From Talinum fruticosum (taxonomy: Eukaryota > Streptophyta > Magnoliopsida > Caryophyllales > Talinaceae), in NCBI GenBank assembly GCA_021018815.1, contig JAITYX010000101.1, positions 868,001 to 932,000 on the forward strand: 64,000 bases of DNA. The letters run 5' to 3'. Below the pieces are notes generated by a model that worked only from the letters and a program-made list of their open reading frames with translations, was not told the origin of the DNA and did no database searches. The first letter of the stretch is position 1; each line of letters begins with the position of its first letter. Positions 35,936-48,530 of this stretch are shown one piece after another. The translations under genes were made by a program, and so were the position numbers.

Positions 35936-36181
35936 TGGTTTTTTTTTTAATTTTTTCATTCTCCCCGTACAAAATACACTCCAAAATACATCACAACTTA
36001 CACAAGCAATCACCAACAACCTCAATTTTGTAACATATACAAACAATTTCCAACTTACTACGGCCACAACAAAAGTTCCATATTGAATAAGTTCACAACA
36101 CAATTCCATATTTCGCAATAAGTTCCAGACAAAGAATATAGTACAACGATGTCAAGTATAATACAAAGAGTACTCTTCTTT

Positions 36182-36572
36182 CAGTATTTAATGTTAAAAA
36201 GTTCATCTCTACTCTTGAAACATTGTGGTATAAATTGATTTTAATGCTTTTGCCGCAAGGAAAATCTCTAGTATTTTCCTAAGGTGATGCTCTTGTAGTA
36301 GATTTAGTTATGTGATTGTCTTTATGATGATATTCCTTGCTTGGAGTTGTTGCAGAGGTAGCCTAGAAAACATATATACATCATATTTGCAGTCTATGCT
36401 ACCTCCGCACGAACTCCAAACAAGCAATATAGTCATAAAGACGAGCACATAACTCAATCTAGTAAAAACATCACTCTTGGAAAATAGAGATGAACCTTTT
36501 GGCATAAATATTGAAGTCATTTAAACCACAATGTTTCTAGATAAAGAGATGGAATTTTTGACATAAGTATTG
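36182..36572. repeat. long imperfect inverted repeat (foldback)
   Basis: The left arm 36182-36362 and right arm 36398-36572 are reverse complements over about 175-180 bases with scattered mismatches, separated by a 35-base loop. The arm tips at the loop are GAGGTAGC and GCTACCTC; the outer ends are CAGTATTTAATGTTAAAAA and its partner at 36555-36572. RNA from either strand would fold into one long hairpin. It lies 250 bases inside the CACTA terminus and could be part of its subterminal structure or a separate foldback element. Confidence 0.8.
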
Positions 36573-37446
36573 AAAAAGGAATACACAAAGAGGTGGACAA
36601 CATAAAAACTCAATGATCTCGCCCATGAACCTACCAAGAGTGAGCTCACATAACTAAATCTACTACAAAAGAAGTGCAGAAAGTGCAGCAAGTTATACAG
36701 TTCTTATGAAGTTCGTTCAAGGGTAGAGGTGCAGAAAGTCATTGTCCCAAAGTGATGCTCCTCTTATGTATTTCTTGCTTGGAGTTCGTGTAGGGGTAGA
36801 GGTGGCCAACCTCACTTCTTCTTACAGAGGTTCATCTTCTTTTCCTAAGGGAGGTTCCTCCCCTTCCCCTTCGAGTAAGTTGCTTCGGACCGGAGAAGAA
36901 CAAGATAAAGGGCCCTCCACGGATTCGTTGCTCTCCAGGGAGGGACCGGACGATGAACCCATGCTTGAAATGACGCCTCAGCCCACCACATCACTTGCTG
37001 TTGAGTGTGAATTGCTTGCCTGAATTTCTACAAATTGGTGAAAGTGGCACTCTACCCAGGCTTCAAGGAGGTCCTAGTCTAAACGCAACACGGCTTGTGT
37101 GAGAGCATGAGCTTCATCAAAGTCTACAAAATCCAGCTTCATGCCATCATTAATCGAAGGTTGTAGAATGTTTTCGCAATGAGGGACGGGCTGCAATTGG
37201 CAACAACAGGTTGCTCGGCACGGTCCTTAGTGTAGCATGGGCACAATTTCTCGTAACCGAGTACAAAGTGCTCCGTAACTCATTTTCGCTATGTTCGAAG
37301 GAGAGCGTTAAGTCAAAAGAATTGTTCTATTACGAACTCCCTTCATAATGCCTCTACCTCTCTTGCCATTTAAAGAATGTTTTTGCTTCCAATTTTGATG
37401 TATTATACATTATCATAAACTAGACATGATTTTATTTGAAATTTTA
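36573..37446. other. interval with decayed coding-like sequence
   Basis: A further partial copy of the hairpin's tip motif (cttgcttggagttcgtg) occurs at 36776-36793. A plus-strand frame of 93 codons (36742-37023), rich in Ser, Pro and acidic residues, has no family I recognise. On the minus strand 37380-37030 gives short open stretches broken by stops. No call is possible beyond decayed transposon DNA. Confidence 0.3.
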
Positions 37447-39140
37447 TGTAAGACCCGTAATTTTGGGTTAGGTAGTTATATGAGTTAAATTAATTATTTA
37501 GTTTTAATTAAATAGAGTAGGTCGGATGACTAATATATATACGTGGTTAGATATTTGTTAAATTATTTGAGCAAATTATAATCGGATCGCGTATAACCAT
37601 AATTAGTAAAATATATTAATTTCTTCCTCTTAATTTTCCGCCTGGCCTTACTAAATAAAAACCCGAGACCGCTTACACTACGTATGTGAGTTTAATTATT
37701 GTTATGTTTACAAGAGAAAAAGGGAAAAGAGGAATAAAAAGGGGATTAAATGGCAAGTTGGGAAGGTGATTAGTGTAAATTGGAATTGTGTGCTTGGCAA
37801 AATTTGGTCAAGCCATAAAAGGAAAGGAAGAGGGAACCGGTTGAAGGAGAAGCAGAGAGAATGGCTCGGGAGGCCGAGCAAAACAAAAGAAAGGGAAAAG
37901 CGAGAGGGAAAACTATAATACCCATAATTTTAACAAAAAGAAGTTGTAAAGCACCGAATTATTGAGTATTATTCCACGCATCTAGGTGGTGAGAGACTGA
38001 TTTTATTTATGGCCAAACATATTACTTTAGTATCCCTTTGGAGGCTACTTGTTGAATAAATTAAATCAAGGAAATTGCCTCCCTTTCCATTTAGCTAACC
38101 TTTGCACGAGTTAGGAATTGTCATGGCCGGCGTATTAAAATGAGTTAGGGTGCAACGGCATAAGAGGACAGAAGGGAAGAAGGGGTACAAACATGTCGTA
38201 CACGAGCCGATGATTACTTTGGCTGGATTATGACGAGATAAGAAAGGTTAATTGGAGGTCCAATAGAAGGAAGAGGCAAATTTTGTTTAGCAGTGGAGAG
38301 AGAATGCAAAAAAAAAAAAAAGAAGAAGGGACCGAAGGAAGTGGGCACGAGAAAGAAAATGAAGAACCGAAGCGAGAATAGGGGAGGGGAAAGGAGCACG
38401 AGAATGGGAAGAGAGAGAGAGAGAGAGAGGAAGGAGGTGAGCGTGCGGGCGAAGGAGACCGAAGGGAGGAGGACCGGCGACCACCGCAGAAGCTAAGGCG
38501 GCGACCGGCGACGCGAGTAGACGCGAGCGGAGGGAAAAGAGAGTGAGAGAATGGGGCAGAAAGAGGGCGAAGGCGGGACCCGAGGCGGGGACAGATGCGA
38601 GAGGGACCGAGAGGCCGAAACCAAGAAAGGCGGTGGCCACGGGGAGGAGGATCGGCGGTGAACGCACGAGGGCCCGACCGAGAGCTAGCGGAGGAAAAAA
38701 AAAGGCAATCCGGAAACAGGGAAGCAAGAGACCGAGAGGAACTAAGCGAGAACCGACCGAAAGAGGGACTGGGACCGGAAGGCAAAAGTAAAGGAGCCCG
38801 AAATCCACCCCTAAAACCCGAGAATTCCAGGTGGGTAGTCTTATACTTTAAATTATTAGTAATTTCGAAACCCAAATGAGTTTTGTTGTGATTATTGAAT
38901 ATTTATGTGATAGAATGAAGTTAGGAAGTGGTTGGGACTAAATTAGTTTATGAGTAAATCGAATTGAACGGTTAAACTTGAATTAGGAACTCGAAGGAGC
39001 TTAGTAGTTGGTTAAGGCTAAGTTGAGATGCTTGAAAGTTTAGAAGGAATTAGGTTGTGTAGGTATAAAGAGTCTTGTGAAGATTTCAATTAGCACTTAG
39101 AGATGAAGAAATGGTGATTTGGGTTAGCGATTGTGCGTTA
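37447..39140 (+). repeat. chromovirus LTR fragment (relative of 10048-12929)
   Basis: It starts TGTAAGACCCG and shares with 10048-12929 the 5' AT-rich block, the purine-rich centre (38280-38800) and the 'gtagtcttatact' to 'atggtgatttggg' stretch. Similarity ends near 39140, equivalent to about 11140 in the other LTR, so the 3' 40 percent is missing. Overlapping frames of up to 215 codons here (38228-38879) reflect purine bias and stop avoidance, not genes. Confidence 0.75.
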
Positions 39141-39318
39141 ATCATGCAAGTCGTTCAAAAACCGAGTGATTGGTATGCAAATCAACCGATGTAATTCGGA
39201 ACCATTGTCTTTTGCATAAACTTCGTTACTCATTGTACATTCTTATGTTGCAGGAATGTTAAACTCCCTGGTGCTTCAAACCCGAACGCTTTTGGGGATA
39301 CGTTGAGTGCCCTCATTC

Positions 39319-40374
39319 ATGTTGTCCCGAGCGCGCGAATATGATACGTGGCAAAAGTACTCGTATTGGGGAATTGCGGTTAATGAATACGGGTCACTCC
39401 TCAAAAGCGCCAGGAAATGTATGGGGACTTGTGTCTGGCAGACCGTGTACTTGCCGTACCAAATGCAGGTTTGTTCGGACTGGCATAACCAAACATGCGG
39501 TACTTACCGTATACTATTTCCTTCATTACTCGTACAATTGTTGTGTGAGCAGGCAACTTTCAAGCCCAAGGCCGTCAACGAGTCCATTCGGGTTACGCTG
39601 CGGAAACGTTTCAATGAATCCGTCCGCTTCGTAAACCTTCAACTTAACGACCTATGGATAACACATGTTTTTCATAATGGTTCGTGTCGTACAAGTTACT
39701 CGTTATACATATGGTTGCAGGTGTTTTTGCCCCTACTAGAGGCGGAGGCCGGACATTGGGTTACGTTAGTTGCCGACTTCCATGCCGGGCGATTCTTCGT
39801 CTACGACTCCCTACATTTGAAAGGGCCATCGTTCAAAAGCAAGAAGGGAGAAGCCCGGTCCGACCTGATCGGGGCAGCGGTAAGCGTCCTTGTTTAGGAT
39901 AGGTTGTCGTTTATTGAAAGTCGTTGTCTATTAGTTTATATTTCCCTAACTAAGTGTGTTGTGTCGAAACTCGAAATTGCATCAGCTTTGCAAGCATGCA
40001 CATATATAGATGATGCTTTCTCATGGGAAGTTGAGCACGCCGATCGCCCTCAACAAACGAAGTCGGTGTTCTTTTCCTAACTTAACCGTTTATATCTTAG
40101 GCCAACGAACTATTTCTCTAGTTACTGTTGCATCCCATAGTGAGTGTATCAACTTTTAACACCTGCTTCCTTTGTTGGCAAATGTTATTGTAGTGGGTAC
40201 GATTGCGGCGTTTACATGATGTTGTTTATGGACGTCTTGTCGTTGAGGTCGAGCGGACTTTTCTTTGACGAAATTGATATTAGACTCATCCGCGATAAGA
40301 TGTCTGCTCAGCCTCCTGAATGGCTATATTACCCACTTCCCGGTCCATTCCTATCTTCATCTGCGTCATTATGA
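39319..40374 (+). CDS. Ulp1-like cysteine protease (C48), five exons, 5' end missing
   Basis: Inferred exons are at most 39319-39468, then 39553-39666, 39721-39879, 39955-40061 and 40194-40374. All four introns have GT-AG ends and join in frame. The joined product carries the full Ulp1/SENP catalytic set: GHWVTLV (His), VYDSL (Asp), then across the last junction a Gln and Cys in a QQTNGYDCGVY-type box, and an LP-x-P-F tail. Ulp1 proteases cleave SUMO conjugates, and plant transposons of the Mutator and CACTA classes often carry such domains. A stop at 39304 and the LTR fragment upstream suggest the N-terminal part is lost. The frame at 39307 runs through the first two introns, so unspliced reading is also open. 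Confidence 0.75.
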
Positions 40375-42463
40375 TGGCACGTTTGCACCATTTGCTTTGT
40401 TAGTCAATGTCTTATTATGAATACGTTACACAACAGGGTGTAGTTTTCATCAATGTTTCACGCTTAGTAATTGCGAATAGGTTGTTTATGTATAATGCAG
40501 TAGTTGGTTATTGTGTTCATGGTGGGAATGACGTACTTTGGAGTATTGCATGTCGGTGTCAATAGGTTGCAGGTGTATAATGCAAGTACTTTGCTACAGG
40601 TGCTACTCATCATGCACATTTGGAGTATTGCATGTCGGCGTGATGCCCTTGTCATCAAGCAGTTCCAAAACAAGGATTCAGCCTCACCAATGTAAACGAA
40701 GCTATACGATTTGTACTTGGTTATTTTGTAAATGGTATTTGCTCAATTGATGTAGATAGTTATCATTTTAAGGGGAGAACCTTATGCATGTTTATATTTA
40801 CTTGGATGAAATTTATTCAGTATTTTTGGGGGCAAACAATTAAGTGCAATATTGTACCCTTACATGGTCAGCTCTCCTTGTCCAAGTCATTCATTTCAAT
40901 GATAACCTTTTCTGCAATACACATACATTTAAGCATGCTGAACATCTCCAATGGGCTAATGGAGAGCGGGACCTTTATTGGAGGCTAGGAGTGCACAATG
41001 ACGATGACTATCCCATTAATTAAATGGAGAATGGGACCTTCTTTGGATGCGAGGAGTCCACAATGACGATTAGTATCCCATTACGTACTACGGAAATGCA
41101 ATCTATTGGTACTCTGAAAGTCACATCATCATGTACAAAATAATCCCAAACCTCCCTTTTGTGTATACAAACATAATCCAAAAATAATAGTAATGACTAA
41201 GCCGTATATAAACGAGTACCATCCCATTAAGTACCTCGGAAATGCAATTCATAGTTACAAAAGTGATATCATCATATACAACGGAAGTCCAATACAATAG
41301 TAACACATATACAAACATACTCCCAAAAGAACACTAATGATGATCAGCCTATACAAAAAGAACCATCCACAAAAACTAATTCATGGTAATTGACGTGAAT
41401 ATCACCTCGCCTACCTTCATCGTACCAATATACAATGACAATGAATCCCATTATACACATACCCAAAACAATCATGCCAATTCAATTGAAGATGATCTTC
41501 TTAACTGTATTTCCCACACAAAATGAAGCTCATTGTACCCATACAAACTACATATCAATCCACAACAGTTGCCCTCTTCAGCATGTACAGGATAACGAAC
41601 ATGCACACGAGAACCAACCTCACCAATTCCCAATAAATATCATACTTACGTTGGTTCCTCAACCTGAACTCATTTTCTTTGTACTGGGTGACAACAACTT
41701 TGGCAGCGATTAAATCAAGCAATCAATTTTCGATTTTGCCGTTCAAGTGTCAAACCGACACCTTTTCGGTTCTCGTCAATGGTTCATCCATGTAAGCGGA
41801 ATGGTTACGAGCCCTCTACAAAAAATCAACACAACTGGTTGGATGATCGGAAATATATTCAATTATTAATATATGCGGTTCATTTAGTGTGGGTGGATAT
41901 TAATGAAGTTATATTAATGTTTTGCTAATTTATTATGGCATCATACAGTTTGGTCAAAGTTTGAAAGGGATTGGAAAGTTCATAACCTTATGACATCTTG
42001 TACGGCGTCCGAATCTGTCCGAAGAATCGCGAACTATGTCGACGGGAGCCCATAATCACATAGAACTGGGACATCAACGTCATCGTCATTTCCGAAGACC
42101 CTACCTGCGGAATAGTTGCACCCGGTTTCAGATTCAATGCCCATTGAATGATTCGAAATGAGTAAATTTGTGGTAAACTTGTAGTGGACGGCTATTGTAC
42201 AGTGACAATTTATTGAGGTAAGGCCACAATCACATTCATGGTGCACTTGTACTTTCCTTTGAATTTATTGTGAGGTTAGTGGTATGTTTAATTTGGTGTA
42301 GTGGAGGCCCACTATACCTTCATAATGGCGCCAAACTTCCTTCGGCTCCCGCCGAACTTCAATCGGCTCCCGCCAAAGTCCCCAAAGTACAAGTGGCTGT
42401 GAACTCGAACACGTCATTTGTAAATGCAATTTCACCACCTCACTAATTAATGTATGCCACCTA
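40375..42463. other. interval without a supported gene; local direct repeats
   Basis: AT-rich. 40540-40640 has two copies of 'ggagtattgcatgtcgg' about 80 bases apart. 40975-41260 contains repeated phrases: 'gtgcacaatgacgat' versus 'gtccacaatgacgat', and 'tcccattacgtactacgg' versus 'tcccattaagtacctcgg'. A minus-strand 70-codon frame at 42246-42034 ends DYGLPST and has a Cys pair reminiscent of a zinc finger, but the rest of the motif is absent. Otherwise nothing is recognised. Confidence 0.4.
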
Positions 42464-42468
42464 CTTTC

Positions 42469-43672
42469 GATGGACATTTCCATACAAGTCAAATGACCAA
42501 GAGTCAAGGGGTTTCTCAAGTTGAAGCATAAAAGGAGTCAAGCTTATTTTTACACCAAAAACTCCTATGCTAGTCCAAAAGTGCAAGCCAAGCCAAGGAT
42601 GGAAGAGATTGTTAAAGGCCTTGAGAATTGTCATTCAAAGACAATTAACACATAAATAAATGTTGCCAAACGAGTCAAGCAAGATATGCATCAAAGACGG
42701 TCCAAAAAACCTAAAGGGTATTTTAGGCACATTTTGTTCATGCTGAATTTTATGGCCGAAAATGTCATGCTTGGTCAAGAGTCAATGGCCAGACCTTCAA
42801 GGCTCAAGGAGAATTCTAGAAGCATCAAGAATTGAGAAGCTTGGGAAAGGGAAAACAAGCCACATCCACATGTTCCCAATTTTGCAAATACTTGGCTAGA
42901 ATTCCTCCTAGCTTAACTTGGAGGAGGGGAAAGAATCTTGTTAGTTTTATTATCTTTTTACTTTATTTTCCAGCTTAGTTTCAGCTTTGTAAATGCCATT
43001 ATGAGGCATTATATATTCAGCTAGTTAGCTATGTAAAAAGGAGACTTGATGAATAGATGAATTTTGAGCTTTGCTCTTTTGAGATGGATTTCTCAACCCC
43101 TTGAATTCTCATTGCTGTGTCCGAGCCTTGGCAAGCTTGGTGGTGTCCTTTGAGTCCTTACAATCCCCGGTGGTGTTTCTGTATCCGGATAGATTGCGAG
43201 GTGCCCCTCGGTTCAGCTTGGTGGTGTTTACGTATCCAGGCCAGAACCCAGGAACTATCCAGCGACTTTATCATCCCATATCTCCCAATCCACAAATCCT
43301 TTCATCCCCAAATTTCACCCACACCATCCTACACGGGTTGAGTCCAGTTCCACCAAATTTCAGCTCAATCCAAGAAGTATCCCGTCCTCGGCACCAAAAA
43401 CAAACAAAGGATATCATCCTGGACAGCCGCCCAGCGTGACTTTCTGTTTGGCTTTGGTTCAAGGTGATCCCGACCTTGGATGCTTCCCATATTTTTACCA
43501 ACCCTTCCTAACATCCCAAATAACCTTCCCTCCAATTTTTAGCCAAAACCAAGAACATTTGACCCTCTTTTCACCCTTTTCCCCAGACCCGCACCTGCAG
43601 ACCCTATTCTGTCCGGTTGCATTTTCTTGGGTTTTTTCCTTCTTCTTTTGCTTCCGCTCCCACCACACATCA
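42469..43672 (+). repeat. solo LTR of the array/D family (candidate full length)
   Basis: The right part (42800-43672) is plainly this family, with 'gagatggatttctcaac', 'ggtggtgtttacgtatcc', and an end in CACACATCA. CTTTC follows at 43673-43677, and CTTTC also precedes GATGG at 42464-42468. That gives a perfect duplication if the initial T of TGATGG is lost, and a length of 1204 bases, close to the family's 1227-1285. No PBS or coding follows. The 5' 300 bases align poorly, so the left boundary is tentative. Confidence 0.65.
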
Positions 43673-43705
43673 CTTTCCATATGTTATTAAAAATTATTAG
43701 GATAA

Positions 43706-43829
43706 TTTTATAATATTATAATATGAAAACATTGATACCTTTGTATAATTTGGTGTGTCTATTGGGATATTTTTATAATATTATAATATGAAAACATTGA
43801 TACCTTTTTATAATTTGGTGTGTCTAGTT
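43706..43829. repeat. 65-bp tandem duplication
   Basis: Two near-identical copies start at 43706 and 43771 (TTTTATAATATTATAATATG), each running through 'ttgatacctt' and 'ggtgtgtct'. AT-rich, non-coding, just downstream of the solo LTR. Confidence 0.75.
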
Positions 43830-44145
43830 TTTCCACTACCATGTAACGTTCAACTAAGCATCATATTTGCTAATAAGTGATGAAGGGAAGTGGTTTGTAT
43901 AATTATAGTAAGCAATACTTACAAAAGGTGAACAACAAATTTACGAGCGTTTGTTATCCAAGCATGTAGTTGACGTTATCCTAGGATGCATAAGAATATA
44001 TTATTGGATAACACCGACAGGGAAACGTTCGCATTTGAGATTACATACCATTGTTGGCAATGAACAACATACGTCAACTTCAACGGATATACTATACTAA
44101 CAAGTACTACGAATTATTACTTCAACTGACAACTAGTTTAACTAA

Positions 44146-44734
44146 TCACTTCCATGGAACACCTTGGATAAAAACGATGCCGATAATAACGATTATCACG
44201 AGTGTATGCAATGCGAAGGCGCGAGTTATCTTCCGGACGTATTCCCTTAACTCCGCATCTGCTTTCATGTCCGATTCACGAGTCCAGTGGACAAAGTTGC
44301 GTTCTTCGATCATGGTGTCCCTAATTTCTCTTAATTCAGCAATCAAGTCGTCAATCACATCCTTCGCTTGTTGGGGATACTCGGGGTTAATGTAGTTTCG
44401 GAAACCACATTGAAGCTCATCCTACACAAAAAGAAGATGTACGAGTTGGTGAAGTCACGGATGTATGAGTCTTAAAAATCAGGGTCCACCTCTAAAACAT
44501 TGATTAAGGTAGAAAATGTTAGGTCATTACCATATTCAATTTCTTTGGACACCCCATGTAACGTCTGCGGTAATGATCTTGGGTCTCAAATTCACAAGCT
44601 TCTAGACCACGAGTGGCAGTAAATAACCATGGTTGAAGGTTTATACGAGAATCCGAACTTCGCAAAACAAGGAAGAGTAGTATGTGGTATGGGACTAATC
44701 TTCTATTGTGTGGTTTAAATAGTGGGGAAGACAA
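44146..44734 (-). CDS. GRF-type zinc-finger protein with C-terminal membrane segment
   Basis: Two exons on the minus strand: 44734-44531 and 44421-44146, with a GT-AG intron 44530-44422 and phase 0 on both sides. Exon 1 ends in the GRF signature YRRRYMGCPKK. Exon 2 starts DELQCGF, supplying the last Cys, and continues as an acidic/basic coiled region (DLIAELREIRDTMIEE). It finishes with a hydrophobic stretch, HTLVIIVIIGIVFI, then a short tail. The first Cys pair is out of frame: CHC-like codons near 44613-44620 are shifted by one extra base (CTCGTGG). GRF proteins of this layout are common in plant transposon neighbourhoods; their role is not established. Confidence 0.6.
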
Positions 44735-45780
44735 CCGTCTTCATTAATATACACATTGACTTTAGTTGGAACAATAAATGCACATATATTAAATGAACAT
44801 TAGTGTTATCTTTTTTGCCCTCAACTTTTATATGCTACTTTTCCCTACTTCTTTACCCCGAGTATTCATTATCCACCCTCGCGCCCTAACAACACTTCGT
44901 CATCAACATCCATGTTCATAAGGGGGAGGTCGAGATGCTTGGAGCGACATCATTGATAGTGGTTGGCTGAATGGTGACACGTTATACGGGGTAAATACTA
45001 TGGTAATCCTGGGATTACGAAAGTATGCACTAAATTAAACAAAGGTGCGTGACCACAATATAACCCATGACAGGGACCAAAATGTGGTTGCACTACCAGT
45101 AGGGCCGACGGTAATTACAAATATGATACATGTTTGTGGATAAAGGGGTTTCCAAATATGATACCGTATGGTCGACAGTAACTAACGTAGGGACCAACAC
45201 GTGCGGAATCAGGTTGATCATTAATTGTAACAAGAAGTTGATCATGTTTTGTTTATAATAAGATAAAACTTACTATAAAGGAAGAATGATAAATTCTCAA
45301 CTCATGACAAAATATATTTCAATGAACGCAAAATTTTATATTTAAATATGGAAAGTTTTGAGTTACGGCACTCAAATTCCAATGTCGCCAAACACAAACA
45401 TAACTCGAACAATAAAACGATGTCATAGAAACAAAGATCATGTACATTATTACACCCATGAACCCAACATTGATATATCATATATGAACAACAAATCCAT
45501 CACTTGTACATCATTGAGAACCACAATACAAAATGTACCTCAAATGACCACCCACCCCACCTCCCCAGAGCAGACAGCGCCCTTACCATCATTTAAAAAA
45601 ATAAGCCCCGCAAGAAAAATATTATGAAAAAGATGGGGTGGGGAAGGCAGCAATTACAAAGTCACCGGTCCCCAGTTAGGGTCGGGGTCGGGTGGGTTCC
45701 AATCCGGTGGAGCTTACGCGAGCCCACCTTAATGCACATGATGATAGTACATGGCCCTCAACATGTCATCATTCCTCCTC
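44735..45780. other. interval with direct-repeat copy; no gene
   Basis: 44985-45150 is repeated at 49432-49590 (shared 'gttatacggggtaaa' and 'aattacaaatatgatacatg'). 45150-45600 is AT-rich with short frames only. The purine/GC-rich part 45600-45780 is the probable 3' end of the next gene. Confidence 0.5.
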
Positions 45781-47138
45781 ATAACCTCGAGCTTGTTGCT
45801 GGCGCTCTTCTATAGCCAACGATTGACGCTGTTCATATTGATCGAATCACCCCGAATTTCCCCGATGTTACTCCGAATAGATTGGCAATGAGTCTTGCAC
45901 TCCTCTCAAAGTGTCCCCATATGCAATATGATCGGACCGGAGTGAAGCAATCTCCAGTCTCATATCGGCCAAGGCTTGAGCCATTGAATCGTGGTATTGG
46001 AAAGGAGGGGCTTCGGACGAGCCAGCGGCTTGAAATTACGGGTGTTGCTCATGTGCCTCACCACGAGTATGATCTCCCTCCTCACCCTCCATGGCGACAT
46101 CGTCCTCGACAATATTGTCCTCATCATCCTCAAACTTCCAATTGTTGGGATTGGCTAAAGTATTGCGGTTGGGGTTTGGGAGTTGAAAAATAGGAAGTCC
46201 ATGATGATTAATAAAATACTTGCTTCCTCGAATCGGGATAAACTTCATCCTAATAAGTTCTTGCATGTCCAACCTCTCTCCAAAAAATGGGGCTGTAGTT
46301 TCTCTATTTTAGTACTCAAATTCAACCCTAACGCAATAGTCTGTAATGACTCCCCAACCGCAATGACCTTCTTTGGATGCTTCGCCACGCCCTCCAAGTG
46401 ACTTACAATGAAAGCCCCGTGTCAACTTTAATTTTTTCACCGCTGCCCAAAGTAGGAATAACTCCGGGTTTCTAGCAACACCTTGGCTATCATGCCTCCC
46501 AAAAATCATGTTTGCCATAAGACGTTAGAGATAGCAAAAGGTTATGTTGCGGACATCGGTGACTTTGGCTTGTCGGGACTCAAAAGGAACTCGAAGGCCG
46601 GATAAATCTCTATCAAAATGAGTTCTCCGCCTACTACAAGTGATTTTAAACCACATTTCCTGGGGAAAAGGTATCCTCTATGCATGAAACCCCCTCCAGG
46701 GGTTAGCTGCGAGGATATGATTTAATTGACCCGGATTTAAGTTATAATCCTGGTTGAATAGGCGGAAAAATATATGCACTCTGCCCCCATTATATTCCCC
46801 TTCCCAATCAAACCCCAAAGAGCTTAGGAACTCAACAATCAACCGATCATACACAGCACATTTAAGCTCCACAAATTCAAGCCAACCCAAGTTACCTAAC
46901 AATCTATGTATATCATCCCAAAGGCCAAGACCCATGAGGGTCTCTTGATGTAGGTAACGGGGCTCGGAAACTAATCTAGTAGCAAGCACATCAAATCTAG
47001 CCTTTTGTTCTCTATCAACACATTTAATAGACCTAGAAGAGGAAGAAAGAACAATAGGTCGTGCACGAGCTTTACCGATTACGCTTCGGCATTTGGAGCC
47101 TCTTGGGTTAGCCTAACTCTCTTAGGTTTTGGAGCCAT
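45781..47138 (-). pseudogene. ATHILA ORF1-like retrotransposon protein
   Basis: It starts at Met 47138 (MAPKPKRVRLTQ). A one-base shift near 47085 leads into a frame with the ATHILA ORF-1 pattern: RFDVLATRL, then YLHQETLMGLGLWDDI, then a Gly-Trp-x-x-Phe block, IVEFLSSLGFD and FFRLFNQDYNL. The frame is interrupted near 46678-46518, resumes (46518-46309; 46272-46036, with FIPIRGSKYFI and an acidic tract), and ends in a predicted coiled region (DMRLEIASLR). The function of ATHILA ORF1 is not known. A related plant-transposon domain (the DUF-type 'putative plant transposon protein') is the alternative label. Confidence 0.6.
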
Positions 47139-47303
47139 AGAGGGAGTATTGAACCTTTGAAATTCTTCTTCATCACTTGGCCTCAAAATCGTGGCAAACC
47201 TTCAGATTATATGCAACAACCCACACAAACAACTAAAGCACCAAACCTTTTCAGTCTTCAACCCCTAAATCAGCAATGTCTGAAATTAGGGTGAAAAGAG
47301 AGA
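47139..47303. other. upstream leader of the ORF1-like gene
   Basis: 165 bases between the start codon and the solo LTR. Purine/pyrimidine mixed, no motif recognised. Before the LTR inserted it was continuous with 48536 onward. Confidence 0.4.
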
Positions 47304-48530
47304 TGATGGAGAGTGGGCAGCCTTACGTTACGAGCTGTGTGACATTCATGTTAAGAAGCTTTGTATGTTTAGTGTTCAGCTGGAAATGTTTGCTTACTCC
47401 ATGATCAAGGGAAGGGCTCAAAATACAAGCGCTTGATGTTAGTGGATCCCGGGGATGATGGGTCTCAAAATCATTAAGTTCTTATGATTTTGTTTATAAA
47501 TAATTGATTACCAATTTAGTTGAGAAGATTAGTGAAAGTAGCCACCTAAAATCTCCATGGTCAAGCAAGAAGGTTTGTTCTAATCAAGGTCGGGAATGTT
47601 GCTATGTTATGCTCATGGTACATAAATAAGTTGATGCTTAAAACATGGTCGGTCCATGAGGATGCCTTAGCCGAATGATGAGCTACAAAAGAAGATGATG
47701 ACTATGCATTCTAGAAGCATCAAGAATCAAAGAGCTTGGAGAAGGGGAAAACAAGCCATAGCCACATGTTCCCAATTTTGGAATACTTGGCTAGAATTAA
47801 CCCTAGCTTTGCTTGGAGGAAGGGAAAGGAATATTGTTAGTTAGCATTTTATTTTTGCTTTATTTTCAGCTTGAATTCGGTTATGCTTTTCAGCTTGAAT
47901 TTGGTTTTGTAAAATGCCAAGGCAAGGCATTATATATTCAGCTCATGTGCTTCATTGTAAAACACCTTTGATGAATATATATTTGAGTTTAAACTCTTGA
48001 GCTGGATTGCTCGTTTTTGAATCCTCAAAGCTGTATCCGTGCTTGGCATCACGGTGGTGTTCTTTGAGTCTCTTGAGTCCCGGTGGTGTTGTTGTATCCG
48101 AGCCCGGGTCAAGGTTCTATCCCTCACTTTGCCACCTCATATCTCACAATCTACCTAGCCATTTCACTCCAAATTTTAACCACAATCCATCCAGTCCTTC
48201 TACTACCATTCCTCCAATTTTCAGCTCCATCCAAGAAACCCTCCGTCCTCCACCCTTGATCCAAACAGAAGATATCAGCCTGTACGTCCAGTCCAGCGCT
48301 GTTCGCTTCAGGCGTGCAGATCAAGGCCTTCCTCTTATCCAAAATTCACAAAACTTGGTCACAATCAACCATTACCAGTTACCATCCTTCCCACCAAATT
48401 TCAGCCAAGGCCAAGCACTTTTGCCCTTCCCTTTCCCCAATCTGCCAAGGTTGCGCAAGCGGCTGCATTACGCCGGTTGTGCTTCTTGCGGTTTCCACTT
48501 CTTTTTCTTTGCTTCCGCCACTACACATCA
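47304..48530 (+). repeat. solo LTR of the array/D family with AGAGA duplication
   Basis: 1227 bases, TGATGG to CACATCA, flanked by AGAGA at 47299-47303 and 48531-48535. No PBS or internal sequence follows, so LTR-LTR recombination removed the body. Its last 200 bases ('gcgcaagcggctgcatta' and on) match the reverse complement of the start of the LTR at 62214. Confidence 0.92.

Noticed and set aside
38228..38879. 215-codon and 173-codon minus-strand frames rich in Ser, Pro, Leu and Phe
   Set aside because: Same cause: pyrimidine-rich strand of a chromovirus LTR fragment, no domain, no conservation with the first LTR's frames.
42034..42246. Possible second GRF zinc finger on the minus strand
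   Set aside because: Only a CDYG-like phrase is present; the RRF/GCP part is missing, and a stop follows directly.
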